NCBI GenBank assembly: GCA_947479645.1
Contig: CANKAJ010000015.1
Coordinates: forward strand, 1 to 53,784
Reading direction: 5' to 3'
DNA: 53,784 bases
From: Betaproteobacteria bacterium
GTDB lineage: Bacteria > Pseudomonadota > Gammaproteobacteria > Burkholderiales > SG8-39
Part shown: in pieces, positions 26,147-36,951 of the stretch
How positions within the stretch are numbered: position 1 is the stretch's first letter
Layout of the letters: each line of letters opens with the position of its first letter
The notes under the pieces: model-generated
Told to the model about the DNA's origin: nothing
What the model saw: the letters and a program-made list of their open reading frames with translations, nothing else
The model's database searches: none
Translations under genes and position numbers: made by a program

Positions 26147-27745
26147 ATGATTAACTCAATCCGTGGCACCCGCGGCATGGTTGTTGCCCCGCATGCGCTC
26201 GCGTCTCAGTCAGGCTTGGCCGTTTTACGCGAAGGCGGCAACGCCATTGAGGCGATGATCGCCGCAGCGGCGACCATCGCCGTGGTCTATCCGCACATGA
26301 ACTCCATCGGCGGGGACAGTTTCTGGCTGCTGCATGTGCCAGGCAAGGCGCCAGGCGCCATCGATGCCAGCGGTGCCGCGGCACGCGCGGCATCCATCGA
26401 CTGGTATCGCGAACGTGGCATCACGGATCGCATCCCGTTTCGCGGTGGCATCGCCGCCAACACCGTCGCCGGCACCATCTCGGGCTGGGGCACGGCATTC
26501 AAACTGTCGCGCACCATGGGCGGGCGGTTGCCATTCAAACGCCTGTTGGAAGATGCTATCCATTACGCTGAAAAGGGCTTCCCGGTCACCCGCAGCCAGG
26601 CGCTGGCCACCGCCGGCAAACAGGCGGAGTTGCTCCCGGTGCACGGCTTTGCCACGCACTTTCTTCCCAATGGCGCGCCACCCGGGATCGGTAGCCTGTT
26701 TGTTCAAAAGCGCCTGGCGGCAACACTGCGACGCATTGCCAGGGCTGGCACCGACGATTTCTACCGCGGTGATCTGGCGCGAGCCATGGCTGCAGAACTT
26801 CAACACACGGGCAGCCCGCTGACGCTGGCTGATCTGCAGCAGCACCGCGCGGTGTTGCGCGATCCGCTGGCGCTGGCCCATTCGGCCGGCACAATCTACA
26901 ACATGACCCCTCCCACGCAAGGCGTGGTATCGCTGATGATTCTGGGCATCCTCGACCAGTTGCAGGCGCACCTGGTGCCGGCAGGCAGCGCCGACTATGT
27001 GCATCTGGCTGTCGAAGCCACCAAACAAGCGTTCCGGGTGCGCGATGCACAACTCACCGACCCGGCATGGATGAAGACCAGTGCACACGAATTGCTGCGC
27101 CCGGCCAGGCTGCGCCAATTGGTGGAGAACATTGATCGCCAGCGCGCTGCGCCATGGGGAAAGGCAGGCAATCCGGGCGACACGGTATGGCTGGGCGTCA
27201 TCGACAACAAGGGCCGCGCAGTATCCTTCATCCAGAGCATCTATCACGAGTTCGGCTCGGGAGTTGTGCTGCGCAAAACCGGGGTCAACTGGCAGAACCG
27301 CGGTTGCGCATTCTCGCTGGATGCAGCCCACATCAACGCGCTCGCGCCGGGCAAAAAAACCTTCCACACCCTCAACCCTGCCATGGCGCGATTAAAGGAC
27401 GGTCGCGTGATGGTCTATGGATCCATGGGCGGAGACGGTCAACCACAGGCGCAAAGCGCCGTATTTACACGCATGGTTGGTCATGGCATGTCGGCACAGG
27501 AAGCGATCAGCGCGCCACGCTGGTTGCTGGGTAGAACCTGGGGCCAGGCGAGCGACACACTCAAGCTTGAGTCACGCTTTCCGCTGTCGGTTGCAGAGAA
27601 ACTGGGCAGCATGGGCCACGAAGTGGAGATCCTGCAGGCCTGGGATGAAACCGTGGGGCATGCCGGTACCGTGGTACGTCACGCCAGTGGCGTGCTTGAA
27701 GGGGGTGCCGACCCGCGCTCTGACGGAGTGGTCGCCGCTTTCTAG
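26147..27745 (+). CDS. Gamma-glutamyltransferase-family Ntn hydrolase (YwrD/HpxW-like)
   Basis: The 532-residue product belongs to the autoprocessing GGT superfamily. The N-terminal part begins MVVAPHALASQSGLAVLREG as in the family. The probable nucleophile is Thr346 in GNPGDTVWLGVIDNKG, which after self-cleavage would head the small subunit; the FGSGVV and GSMGGDGQPQ blocks follow. It lacks a signal peptide, unlike periplasmic Ggt. It resembles the cytoplasmic YwrD/oxamate amidohydrolase (HpxW) branch more than true glutathione hydrolase. The true substrate cannot be told from sequence. It follows cynS by 128 bases beyond a terminator, so it is a separate unit, though a nitrogen-releasing amide hydrolase fits the neighbourhood. 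Confidence 0.85.
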   Translation: MINSIRGTRGMVVAPHALASQSGLAVLREGGNAIEAMIAAAATIAVVYPHMNSIGGDSFWLLHVPGKAPGAIDASGAAARAASIDWYRERGITDRIPFRGGIAANTVAGTISGWGTAFKLSRTMGGRLPFKRLLEDAIHYAEKGFPVTRSQALATAGKQAELLPVHGFATHFLPNGAPPGIGSLFVQKRLAATLRRIARAGTDDFYRGDLARAMAAELQHTGSPLTLADLQQHRAVLRDPLALAHSAGTIYNMTPPTQGVVSLMILGILDQLQAHLVPAGSADYVHLAVEATKQAFRVRDAQLTDPAWMKTSAHELLRPARLRQLVENIDRQRAAPWGKAGNPGDTVWLGVIDNKGRAVSFIQSIYHEFGSGVVLRKTGVNWQNRGCAFSLDAAHINALAPGKKTFHTLNPAMARLKDGRVMVYGSMGGDGQPQAQSAVFTRMVGHGMSAQEAISAPRWLLGRTWGQASDTLKLESRFPLSVAEKLGSMGHEVEILQAWDETVGHAGTVVRHASGVLEGGADPRSDGVVAAF

Positions 27746-27848
27746 GCTACGGATTGCGAATTAAAATATGATCAGAATCAGGATTTATTGAAATAATGAC
27801 AATCCATAAATCACACAATGTGATCAATTCAATATAACCAATAACAGC

Positions 27849-28679
27849 CTATCCTGCGGTCCAGTTCACGACCCCAGTCCACGCGGTAGCAATCACCACG
27901 AAACCAAACACAATGCGGTACCAGGCAAAAATGGTGAAGTCATGGCTGATGATGTAGCGCAACAACCAGCGCACACACAGGAAGGCTGCAAGAAACGCCG
28001 TGACAAAACCGACCGCGAACAGACCGAGGTCATCCATGGAAAGCAGCGCGCGGTTCTTGTAAAGATCGTAGGCCCCTGCCGCGACCAGCGTCGGCACGGC
28101 AAGAAAGAACGAGAATTCCGTGGCCGCGCGCCGCGACAAGCCGAACAACATGCCGCCGATGATGGTCGCGCCGGACCGCGACGTACCCGGAATCAGCGCC
28201 AGGGCCTGCGCGCATCCGATTTTCAGCGCGTCCTTCCAACTCATCGAGTCCACGGATTCAACCCTGACTCGCGTTGGCGTGGCGCGCCTTTCCACCCACA
28301 GGATAATCAGGCCACCAACGATGAAGGCCAGCGCCACCGGCACCGGCTTGAACAAATATGCCTTGATGTATTTTCCGAATGTCAGCCCAAGCACTGCGGC
28401 CGGCATGAAAGCCACCATCAGATTGAAGACAAATCGCCGCGCCTCGACTCGTGAGCCCAGGCCTGACAGCACGCTCAGGAATCGAACCCGGTATTCCCAG
28501 ACTATGGCCAGCATTGCGCCAGTCTGAATCACCATTTCAAATATTTTGCCCTTTTCATCGTTGAAATCGAGCAGATCGCCTGCCAGGATGAGATGTCCCG
28601 TGGAGGAAATGGGAAGGAATTCGGTAAGACCCTCGACGAGGCCGAGGATGATTGCCTTGAGCAGCAGAGCGATGTCCAT
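27849..28679 (-). CDS. uppP: Undecaprenyl-diphosphatase UppP (BacA)
   Basis: UppP dephosphorylates undecaprenyl pyrophosphate, recycling the lipid carrier used for peptidoglycan and for O-antigen synthesis further along this window. The 276-residue membrane protein has about eight spans and both family active-site regions: [18 protein letters not shown] near the N-terminus (Glu-rich motif and Ser) and [11 protein letters not shown] near residue 165. It is convergent with the GGT-like gene across a 103-base AT-rich gap and is transcribed alone. Confidence 0.97.
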   Translation of the reverse strand: MDIALLLKAIILGLVEGLTEFLPISSTGHLILAGDLLDFNDEKGKIFEMVIQTGAMLAIVWEYRVRFLSVLSGLGSRVEARRFVFNLMVAFMPAAVLGLTFGKYIKAYLFKPVPVALAFIVGGLIILWVERRATPTRVRVESVDSMSWKDALKIGCAQALALIPGTSRSGATIIGGMLFGLSRRAATEFSFFLAVPTLVAAGAYDLYKNRALLSMDDLGLFAVGFVTAFLAAFLCVRWLLRYIISHDFTIFAWYRIVFGFVVIATAWTGVVNWTAG

Positions 28680-28756
28680 ATCGCTCGTATTTTAACGTGC
28701 TATGTGTCAAAACCACGCAATCGCACTGTGCTATTGATACTGAGTGGGGCATCGCA

Positions 28757-30019
28757 TCATGAACTGACGTGAATCATGTCCCTGACAATGGGATAGATGC
28801 CATTGTTCCACTTGCGACCGCTGAATACCCCATAGTGACCAACACCGAGCTGCATGTAGTGTGTCTTCAGGTAGGGACGAATGCCGGTGCATAGATCCTG
28901 TGCCGCCACGGTCTGACCGATCGCGCAGATGTCATCCCGCTCCCCTTCGACAGTCAGCAACGCCGTCCGCCGGATCTTCCCCGGATCGACGATCCGGCCA
29001 CGGTATTGGAGCCGACCCAGCGGCAGCGCATGTTCCTGAAAGATACTGCGAACAGTTTCAAGAAAGAACTCTGTCGGAAGATCAAGCACCGCGAAGTATT
29101 CTTCATAGAATGACTTGGCCATGCGCGCTTTTTCAGATTCGCCCTCGACCAGATGCTGATACAGATCGGCAAATGAATTGACGTGCCGATTGAGGTTCAT
29201 GCTCATGAACGCCATGAGCTGCACAAATCCGGGATAGACACGGCGTTGCGTACCCGGGTACCGCGCCGGCACGGTGCAGATCAGGTTCTGTTCGAACCAG
29301 TCTATCGGTTGACTGGTTGCCAGTTTGTTCACTTCCGTAGGATTGACACGCGTGTCGATTGGCCCTGCCATCAACGTCAGGCTGCTAGGGAAGGCGGGGT
29401 GGCCGTCTTCTGACATGATCGCCGTTGCGGCCAGCGCCGCGACACAAGGCTGGCAGATGGCAACGATATGAGCACCCGGCCCAATGGCATCGAGGAAGGT
29501 GATGAGATGTTCCACATAGGCGTCCAGGCCGAAAGCCCCGGCCTCCACCGGAATGTCGCGGGCATTGTGCCAGTCAGTGATGTAGACATCGTGATCAGCG
29601 AGCATGGTTCGCACCGTTTCACGCAACAACGTCGCAAAATGACCGGACATGGGTGCGACAATCAGCACCCGCGGCTGTTCAACGTCAGCATCCTTTTTGA
29701 AATGAAGCAGCGTGGCGAACGGGGTCGCGCAGGCCGCCTCTTCAGTCACTGCCACTTCGCGCGAACCCAGCTTGACCGAGTCAATGCCAAAAGGCGGCCG
29801 GGTATGCGTTAGCCGAGCCAGCGAAAATACTTCATATGCCGCCGCCATCTTGCGCAGCATGGAGGTACCGGCCATGCCAAAGCCTGGAAGCAGGAAATTT
29901 GGCGGGAGAGTTGCAAACGAGAGCATTGAGGCGGCTGCCTCGGCAAATAAACGAAGCGGCGCCATTGCATCCGTGTGAGCATCGTAGGCTTGGTACAGCA
30001 GTTGGGGATCCCTTTGCAT
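28757..30019 (-). CDS. phaZ: Intracellular polyhydroxyalkanoate depolymerase
   Basis: PhaZ mobilises stored poly(3-hydroxybutyrate). The 420-residue product matches the Ralstonia-type intracellular depolymerase (alpha/beta hydrolase): the N-terminal LYQAYDAHTDAMAPLRL, the nucleophile cysteine in a lipase-box-like VAICQPCVAA (Cys189), and the region GPIDTRVNPTEVN. The ATG at 30019 was chosen over a TTG four codons upstream because family members begin just before this tyrosine-rich segment. No phaC or phaB is in the window. Degradation yields acetyl-CoA, which the malate synthase encoded elsewhere in this window could use. It is divergent from the GST gene. Confidence 0.93.
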   Translation of the reverse strand: MQRDPQLLYQAYDAHTDAMAPLRLFAEAAASMLSFATLPPNFLLPGFGMAGTSMLRKMAAAYEVFSLARLTHTRPPFGIDSVKLGSREVAVTEEAACATPFATLLHFKKDADVEQPRVLIVAPMSGHFATLLRETVRTMLADHDVYITDWHNARDIPVEAGAFGLDAYVEHLITFLDAIGPGAHIVAICQPCVAALAATAIMSEDGHPAFPSSLTLMAGPIDTRVNPTEVNKLATSQPIDWFEQNLICTVPARYPGTQRRVYPGFVQLMAFMSMNLNRHVNSFADLYQHLVEGESEKARMAKSFYEEYFAVLDLPTEFFLETVRSIFQEHALPLGRLQYRGRIVDPGKIRRTALLTVEGERDDICAIGQTVAAQDLCTGIRPYLKTHYMQLGVGHYGVFSGRKWNNGIYPIVRDMIHVSS

Positions 30020-30085
30020 ACTCGACACCAATCAAACGTCCGTGGTGTTCGTTTACGCAACTTGCGGGCCAGCCGGCAACCAGGC

Positions 30086-30101
30086 TGGCACAGCCCTTGC
30101 A
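30086..30101 (+). promoter_or_regulatory. Sigma54 (-24/-12) promoter of GST gene
   Basis: TGGCACAGCCCTTGCA matches TGGCAC-N5-TTGCW at every conserved position. The predicted start near 30113 leaves about 19 bases, including the strong Shine-Dalgarno AGGAGG, before the GST start at 30132. No NtrC palindrome was found in the short upstream gap. Confidence 0.75.
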
Positions 30102-30131
30102 CTACGACTTTGAACAGGAGGAATTCATCTC

Positions 30132-30788
30132 ATGGCCAAGGCAACGCTCACGATCAGCAGCAAGAACTACTCGTCATGGTCCTTGCGGGGCTGGCTGTTG
30201 ACGCGATTGGCAAAACTCGATTTTGAAGAACGAGGCGTTGCGCATGACGATCCGAATGCGCGCGCAGAACTTCTGCTGCTGTCCTCGTCCATTCTTGTGC
30301 CCTGCCTGATGCACAATGACGTCAAGGTGTGGGACACGCTGGCGATCGCGGAATACCTTAACGAAATCAAACCCAAGGCGGGTTTACTTCCAGCCGATCG
30401 GGCGACGCGCGCGCACTGCCGCGCAATCTGTGGCGAAATGCATTCGGGGTTCAGTGCACTACGATCTTCCCTGCCCATGAATCTCAAGAGCCATTACCCC
30501 GGCCACAAGGTATGGGCCCGCGCCCAAGCCGATATTGACCGCATTACCGCCATCTGGCGCGAATGCCTGCTGAAGTATGGCGGCCCCTGGTTGTTCGGCG
30601 AACGATTGTGCATGGCCGACGCCATGTACGCACCCGTGGCAACGCGCTTTACCACTTATGACGTCAAACTGGATTCCGCGTGCGCCAATTATTGTGAGCG
30701 CATCATGGCCTTGCCCGAAATGCAGGAATGGATAGCGGCGGCCCGACTGGAACCGGAAGAGATTGACGAATTCGAATTCGAGTTCTAA
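30132..30788 (+). CDS. Glutathione S-transferase family protein
   Basis: The 218-residue product has a thioredoxin-like N-terminal domain with the candidate glutathione-activating serine in SSKNYSSWSLRGWLL, the cis-proline segment ILVPCL near residue 57, and an all-helical C-terminal domain. It is closest in pattern to the YfcF/zeta-like bacterial GSTs. It may conjugate or isomerise glutathione adducts; the substrate is unknown. A strong Shine-Dalgarno (AGGAGGAATTC) precedes the ATG. The notable feature is the near-perfect sigma54 promoter immediately upstream, which would place this enzyme under an enhancer-binding activator. The acidic tail ends EFEFEF. Confidence 0.9.
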   Translation: MAKATLTISSKNYSSWSLRGWLLTRLAKLDFEERGVAHDDPNARAELLLLSSSILVPCLMHNDVKVWDTLAIAEYLNEIKPKAGLLPADRATRAHCRAICGEMHSGFSALRSSLPMNLKSHYPGHKVWARAQADIDRITAIWRECLLKYGGPWLFGERLCMADAMYAPVATRFTTYDVKLDSACANYCERIMALPEMQEWIAAARLEPEEIDEFEFEF

Positions 30789-30963
30789 CGGCGCTTCCTT
30801 AGCGGCGACCAGGAAGCGCATCCTGCCCTTGAACATGACGGCAAACTGAAGATTTGCCTCATGATGGTGCCAATCTGCGCCTCTTTCCAGTGCAAAAATG
30901 GCCCTGACGATCTGCGCAATGGGACTGCCGTCAATAACGACAGTCAGAGCGAGGGGTAACGGT

Positions 30964-33090
<2,127 letters not shown>

Positions 33091-33227
33091 CTAATGGCAG
33101 CACTCATTGACCCATATCGCCAGCTCATCCGGGCAGAACTATCCGGAATACCCAGGCAGGTACACTGCCGCTTATCGAAATGCAATGCTAAAATGCTGAT
33201 CTTCCAACCAATTTGCACTCCCACCGC

Positions 33228-33881
33228 ATGAACTTCGAACAAGCGCGCTTCAATATGGTCGAGCAACAGATTCGCACCTGGGAAGTACTCGACCAGGACG
33301 TACTCGATTTGTTGTATGTCGTGCGTCGAGAGGAATTTGTGCCTTCGACTTGCAGGGACCTTGCGTTCTTCGACCTGGAAATTCCAATCGGGGAAGGCCA
33401 GCGCATGTGGCAACCCAAAATGGAAGCCCGGGTGCTACAGGAACTTGCTGTCCATAAGACTGACCGCGTACTTGAAATTGGTACCGGAACCGGCTATTTC
33501 ACAGCTCTGCTTGCCCGTCGTGCCCATCATGTTTTTTCAGTGGAAATCAATCCATCACTAAAGGAACTCGGCGCGCGCGCGCTAAAGGCCCACGACATTG
33601 ACAATGTCACACTGGAATTAGGTGATGCCGCTCAGGGCTGGAGTCAACATGGTCCTTACGATGTCATCGTGCTAACGGGATCCACTCCGGTGCTTGCTGA
33701 AGGCTTTCTTGATCAGTTGAAGTCTGGCGGGCGCCTGTTTGCGATCGTTGGCGACGCCCCGGTCATGTCCGCGCGCTTGATCACTTGCACAATCCCGGGC
33801 TCATATGTCTCCACAGACTTGTTTGAAACGTCCTTTCCTGCATTAATCAATGCCCCGCAGCCAGAACGCTTCAAGTTTTAG
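33228..33881 (+). CDS. Protein-L-isoaspartate O-methyltransferase-family protein
   Basis: The 217-residue protein has the PIMT-type N-terminus (MVEQQIRTWEVLDQDVLDLL) and a class I SAM-binding domain with VLEIGTGTGYFTALLA. The start at 33228 (MNFEQARFN) was chosen over a TTG five codons earlier. In E. coli Pcm the loop after GQGQ reads TISQP with a catalytic hydroxyl residue. Here the equivalent is GEGQRMWQP, so the usual Ser/Thr is missing. It therefore may not repair isoaspartate and could be a specialised paralogue. It is followed by a rhodanese and tolC on the same strand, a grouping I recall from related betaproteobacteria. Confidence 0.8.
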   Translation: MNFEQARFNMVEQQIRTWEVLDQDVLDLLYVVRREEFVPSTCRDLAFFDLEIPIGEGQRMWQPKMEARVLQELAVHKTDRVLEIGTGTGYFTALLARRAHHVFSVEINPSLKELGARALKAHDIDNVTLELGDAAQGWSQHGPYDVIVLTGSTPVLAEGFLDQLKSGGRLFAIVGDAPVMSARLITCTIPGSYVSTDLFETSFPALINAPQPERFKF

Positions 33882-33925
33882 CGTTTCACCGCCCCAAAAG
33901 CACACTCGGTCGGCATCGCTACACC

Positions 33926-34249
33926 TTGAATCAACTCAACCCACGCGAACTTGCCGACTGGCTGGCCGCTCCGGATCGTGCCAAGCCAGTATTACTGGAT
34001 GTGCGCGAGCCTTGGGAATTTCAAGTCTGTCATATTGAAAATTCCATTCACATTCCCATGAATGCCGTGCCTGCGACCGTCGATTCGCTTGATCCGCATG
34101 CAGCAATCGTCGTGATCTGCCATCATGGCGCCCGCAGTTTTCAAGTTGCACATTTCCTGCAGCACAATGGATTTGAAAATATCTACAACCTGAACGGTGG
34201 GGTTGACGCTTGGGCTCAGGCCGTTGATCCCACAATGCCTACTTATTGA
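33926..34249 (+). CDS. Small rhodanese-domain protein
   Basis: This is a single rhodanese domain of 107 residues with the active-site cysteine in VVICHHGARS (Cys65) and the conserved VLLDVREPWEF near residue 25. It resembles the GlpE/YgaP-type sulfurtransferases. The start at the TTG at 33926 gives the complete domain; no ATG is available at the right place. It lies 44 bases after the methyltransferase gene and 10 bases before tolC, so the three genes are probably co-transcribed. The reason for its link to tolC is not evident from sequence. Confidence 0.85.
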   Translation: MNQLNPRELADWLAAPDRAKPVLLDVREPWEFQVCHIENSIHIPMNAVPATVDSLDPHAAIVVICHHGARSFQVAHFLQHNGFENIYNLNGGVDAWAQAVDPTMPTY

Positions 34250-34259
34250 TGAGATAGTC

Positions 34260-35612
34260 ATGCACACTTCAGCCAACATAAGCACTGTACTCAGATCTCT
34301 AATCACTGTTGCAGCAGGCTTGGTAGCCACGTCATCCGCTTTAGGTGCAGATCTTCTGCAGATTTTTCGCGATGCCAGAGCAAATGATGCGGTGTTCGCA
34401 TCCGCTCGCTCGGTATTGGAAGCCGGTCGCGAAAAACTGCCGCAAGGCAAAGCACTGCTCCTGCCGACCGTCAATCTGACAGGAAGCACGATCTGGACCG
34501 ATCTCGATTCCCGGGCCGGCACTCCCAACGCGCTTTATACATCACGCCAGTTCTATACCAACCTCTGGACGGTGACACTCAACCAGCCTTTATTTCGCCT
34601 GCAAAACTGGTCCCAGTACAGTCAGGCGGAATTCCAGGTTGCGCAATCGGAAGCGCAGTTTGGCCAGGCGAGCCAGGATCTGATTGTTCGGACTGCGCAG
34701 GCCTACTTTGACGTGCTTGGCTCTCAGGACAGTCTGGCCTTCATCCAGGCCCAGAAAACAGCGATTTCGGAACAACTGGCGCAGGCCAAACGAAACTTCG
34801 AAGTCGGTACAGCCACCATTACCGACACCCACGAAGCACAGGCACGCTTTGACCTTTCTACTTCCCAGGAACTCGCTGCCCAGAATGACCTTGAGTTCAA
34901 GAAAAGCGCCTTGCAACAGCTGATCGGGAAAAGCCCTGATTCGCTCACGCCTCTGCGTCCCAAATTGCAACTTTCGCCGCCGCAACCGGCTGTGATGGAA
35001 AAGTGGGTGGAAACTGCACAGAAGGAGAATTTTGCAGTGCGTGTGCAGGAAGCCGCCGTGGAGATCGCTTCACGTGAGGTCGAGCGCAACCGGGCAGCAA
35101 ATTATCCTACACTCGATCTGGTAGGGACGTATGGCGGAACCAGCACCACGGGTACCACCACCAATGTGTCGGGTGCCGATTTGAAAGCGGCCACCATTGG
35201 CCTGCAGCTGGCGCTACCGCTCTATGCGGGCGGATCCATCAGCTCACGTATTCGCGAGTCCATGGCCAACCAGGAAAAAGCGCGCTCGGACCTGGAAAAC
35301 AGTCGGCGACAAGCGGCCCTGACGACACGGCAGTCCTATCTGGGCGTGACCAACGGCATGGCTCAAGTGCGCGCACTGGGGCAGGCACTGATTTCCTCGG
35401 AAACAGCCCTGGCCTCCAATAAGCTCGGCTACGAAGTCGGCGTTCGTATCAATATCGACGTGCTGAATTCACAACAACAGGTTTTCTCCACCAAACGCGA
35501 CTTGTCCAAAGCCACCTACGACACCATCATGAACGGCCTGCGCCTGAAAGCGGCAACCGGAAGCCTGACTGAGGCTGATGTTGCAGAAGTGAACCGCCTG
35601 TTAGGCAGTTAG
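34260..35612 (+). CDS. tolC: TolC-family outer-membrane efflux protein
   Basis: This is an outer-membrane channel for type I secretion and tripartite efflux. The 450-residue product has a signal peptide (MHTSANISTVLRSLITVAAG to about residue 30, cleavage after ALGA). It then shows the two repeated TolC halves, rich in heptad helices (LFRLQNWSQYSQAEFQVAQ and LPLYAGGSISSRIRES) that build the periplasmic tunnel. The start at 34260 was chosen because it yields the signal peptide; an upstream extension overlaps the rhodanese gene. No membrane-fusion or ABC partner is adjacent. It faces waaA in convergent orientation across a short gap holding hairpins. Confidence 0.93.
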   Translation: MHTSANISTVLRSLITVAAGLVATSSALGADLLQIFRDARANDAVFASARSVLEAGREKLPQGKALLLPTVNLTGSTIWTDLDSRAGTPNALYTSRQFYTNLWTVTLNQPLFRLQNWSQYSQAEFQVAQSEAQFGQASQDLIVRTAQAYFDVLGSQDSLAFIQAQKTAISEQLAQAKRNFEVGTATITDTHEAQARFDLSTSQELAAQNDLEFKKSALQQLIGKSPDSLTPLRPKLQLSPPQPAVMEKWVETAQKENFAVRVQEAAVEIASREVERNRAANYPTLDLVGTYGGTSTTGTTTNVSGADLKAATIGLQLALPLYAGGSISSRIRESMANQEKARSDLENSRRQAALTTRQSYLGVTNGMAQVRALGQALISSETALASNKLGYEVGVRINIDVLNSQQQVFSTKRDLSKATYDTIMNGLRLKAATGSLTEADVAEVNRLLGS

Positions 35613-35625
35613 CAGGGTGTTGAAA

Positions 35626-35646
35626 AAGGGGGACACGGTCCCCCTT
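35626..35646 (-). terminator. Hairpin between tolC and waaA, terminator for waaA side
   Basis: AAGGGGGAC, a three-base loop, then GTCCCCCTT form a perfect 9-base stem. On the minus strand it runs into a T-tract, as expected after waaA. A second C7/G7 stem (about 35648-35668) overlaps the waaA stop codon. Confidence 0.7.
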
Positions 35647-35658
35647 GCCCCCCCAAAA

Positions 35659-36951
35659 TCAGGGGGGGTAACCACTGGGAGCGGCCATGAGCCGCTCGCA
35701 CAAATCCAGCGTTTTACCGGTAGCACCCTGGTGATTTTGGCAGAAAGTCAGGCCCGCCCCGCCCATGCGCTTGCGCAATTCATCGTCACCAAACAGCCGC
35801 TGCACCTGCATTATCATGGATTCGGCGTCATCCACTCTCAGTGCAGCGCCAGCAGCAATTGCAGATTCCGCGGCGTTCGCAAAATTATAAGTGTGCGGCC
35901 CGAACAGCACGGGCACCCCGGCTGAGCAGGCCTCCACCAGATTCTGACCCCCATACGGAAGCAGGCTTCCGCCGACGAATGCGCAATCACATGACGCATA
36001 GTAGGCGGCCATTTCGCCCATACTGTCTCCAAGCACAATGGCGCAATCGTCCGGAACAGCAGATTCAGAACTGCGCCGAACAAACCGCAGTCCATGCCGT
36101 TCCAACAGGGCAGCGACCTCGTCAAACCGCTGCGGATGGCGAGGCACCATCACCATCAGGGCATTCCCATGCAGCCCTCCCGCTGACTGCACCGAGTTGA
36201 GAATCAACTCTTCTTCGCCCTCGCGCAGGCTTGCCGCCAGCAGTACTTTGCGATTCCCATAGCGCCCTCTCCAGAGCTGCGCCAGCTTGTCCACACCAGC
36301 AGGAATGGCCACATCGAATTTAAGATTGCCGGTGATCTCTATCTTTTGTGGAGATGCACCAAGTGAAGCCAGTCGATTCGCGTCCTCGCGAGTTTGCGCG
36401 CCAATCAGGCTGATCCGGGACAACGCTTCGTGTATCAGCGGCTCAACCACCTGATACCCCCGTGCAGAGCGCTGTGAAAGTCGCGCATTGGCCAGCAACA
36501 ATGGCACTTCACGCATCGAACACTCGCGTACCAGGTTGAACCAGATTTCAGTTTCCATGAGGATTCCCAGTCGCGGCTGGAATCGTCTGATGAATCGCCT
36601 GATCGCAAATGGGTAGTCGTAAGGCAGCCAAGCCAGGTAGATGCCACGATTGCCGTGATACAGCTGCCTGGCAGTATCGCGACCCGTCGACGTCATTTGC
36701 GTGAGCAGCAGATCAAAGTCCGGGTAGTGCTCCGCCAACGCCCTGACCAGCGGTTCGGCGGCCCGAGTCTCACCGACTGAAACGCAATGGACCCAGATGA
36801 CCGGCCGCTCAGGCGGGTCATCCTTATAGAACCCAAAACGCTCGCCGATATTCTGGCGATACCCTGGTTCCCGTCGACCTCTCCACCACAATTTGACCAG
36901 TACAATCGGAAAGGCCAGCCATAGCACCAGACCATAAGCTGCGCGCCACAT
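35659..36951 (-). CDS. waaA: 3-deoxy-D-manno-octulosonic acid (Kdo) transferase
   Basis: WaaA adds Kdo residues to lipid IVA at the inner membrane, starting the LPS core. The 430-residue product has an N-terminal membrane anchor (about 4-20), the family segment WVHCVSVGETRAAEPLV and the glutamate base in LMETEIWFNL. The C-terminal nucleotide-sugar site includes FGPHTYNFANAAE. It begins at the last base of the waaC stop codon (TGATG overlap), so waaC and waaA are translationally coupled. The presence of waaA and waaC indicates a Kdo-heptose inner core. Confidence 0.97.
   Translation of the reverse strand: MWRAAYGLVLWLAFPIVLVKLWWRGRREPGYRQNIGERFGFYKDDPPERPVIWVHCVSVGETRAAEPLVRALAEHYPDFDLLLTQMTSTGRDTARQLYHGNRGIYLAWLPYDYPFAIRRFIRRFQPRLGILMETEIWFNLVRECSMREVPLLLANARLSQRSARGYQVVEPLIHEALSRISLIGAQTREDANRLASLGASPQKIEITGNLKFDVAIPAGVDKLAQLWRGRYGNRKVLLAASLREGEEELILNSVQSAGGLHGNALMVMVPRHPQRFDEVAALLERHGLRFVRRSSESAVPDDCAIVLGDSMGEMAAYYASCDCAFVGGSLLPYGGQNLVEACSAGVPVLFGPHTYNFANAAESAIAAGAALRVDDAESMIMQVQRLFGDDELRKRMGGAGLTFCQNHQGATGKTLDLCERLMAAPSGYPP

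Noticed and set aside
27810..27824. ATCACACAATGTGAT palindrome between the GGT-like gene and uppP
   Set aside because: The half-sites are in the reverse order to a CRP site and there is no T-tract; chance in an AT-rich gap is the simplest reading.
30459..30836. A 125-codon minus-strand frame overlapping the 3' half of the GST gene
   Set aside because: Most of it is antisense to GST; only the upstream open stretch is noted separately as a possible remnant.
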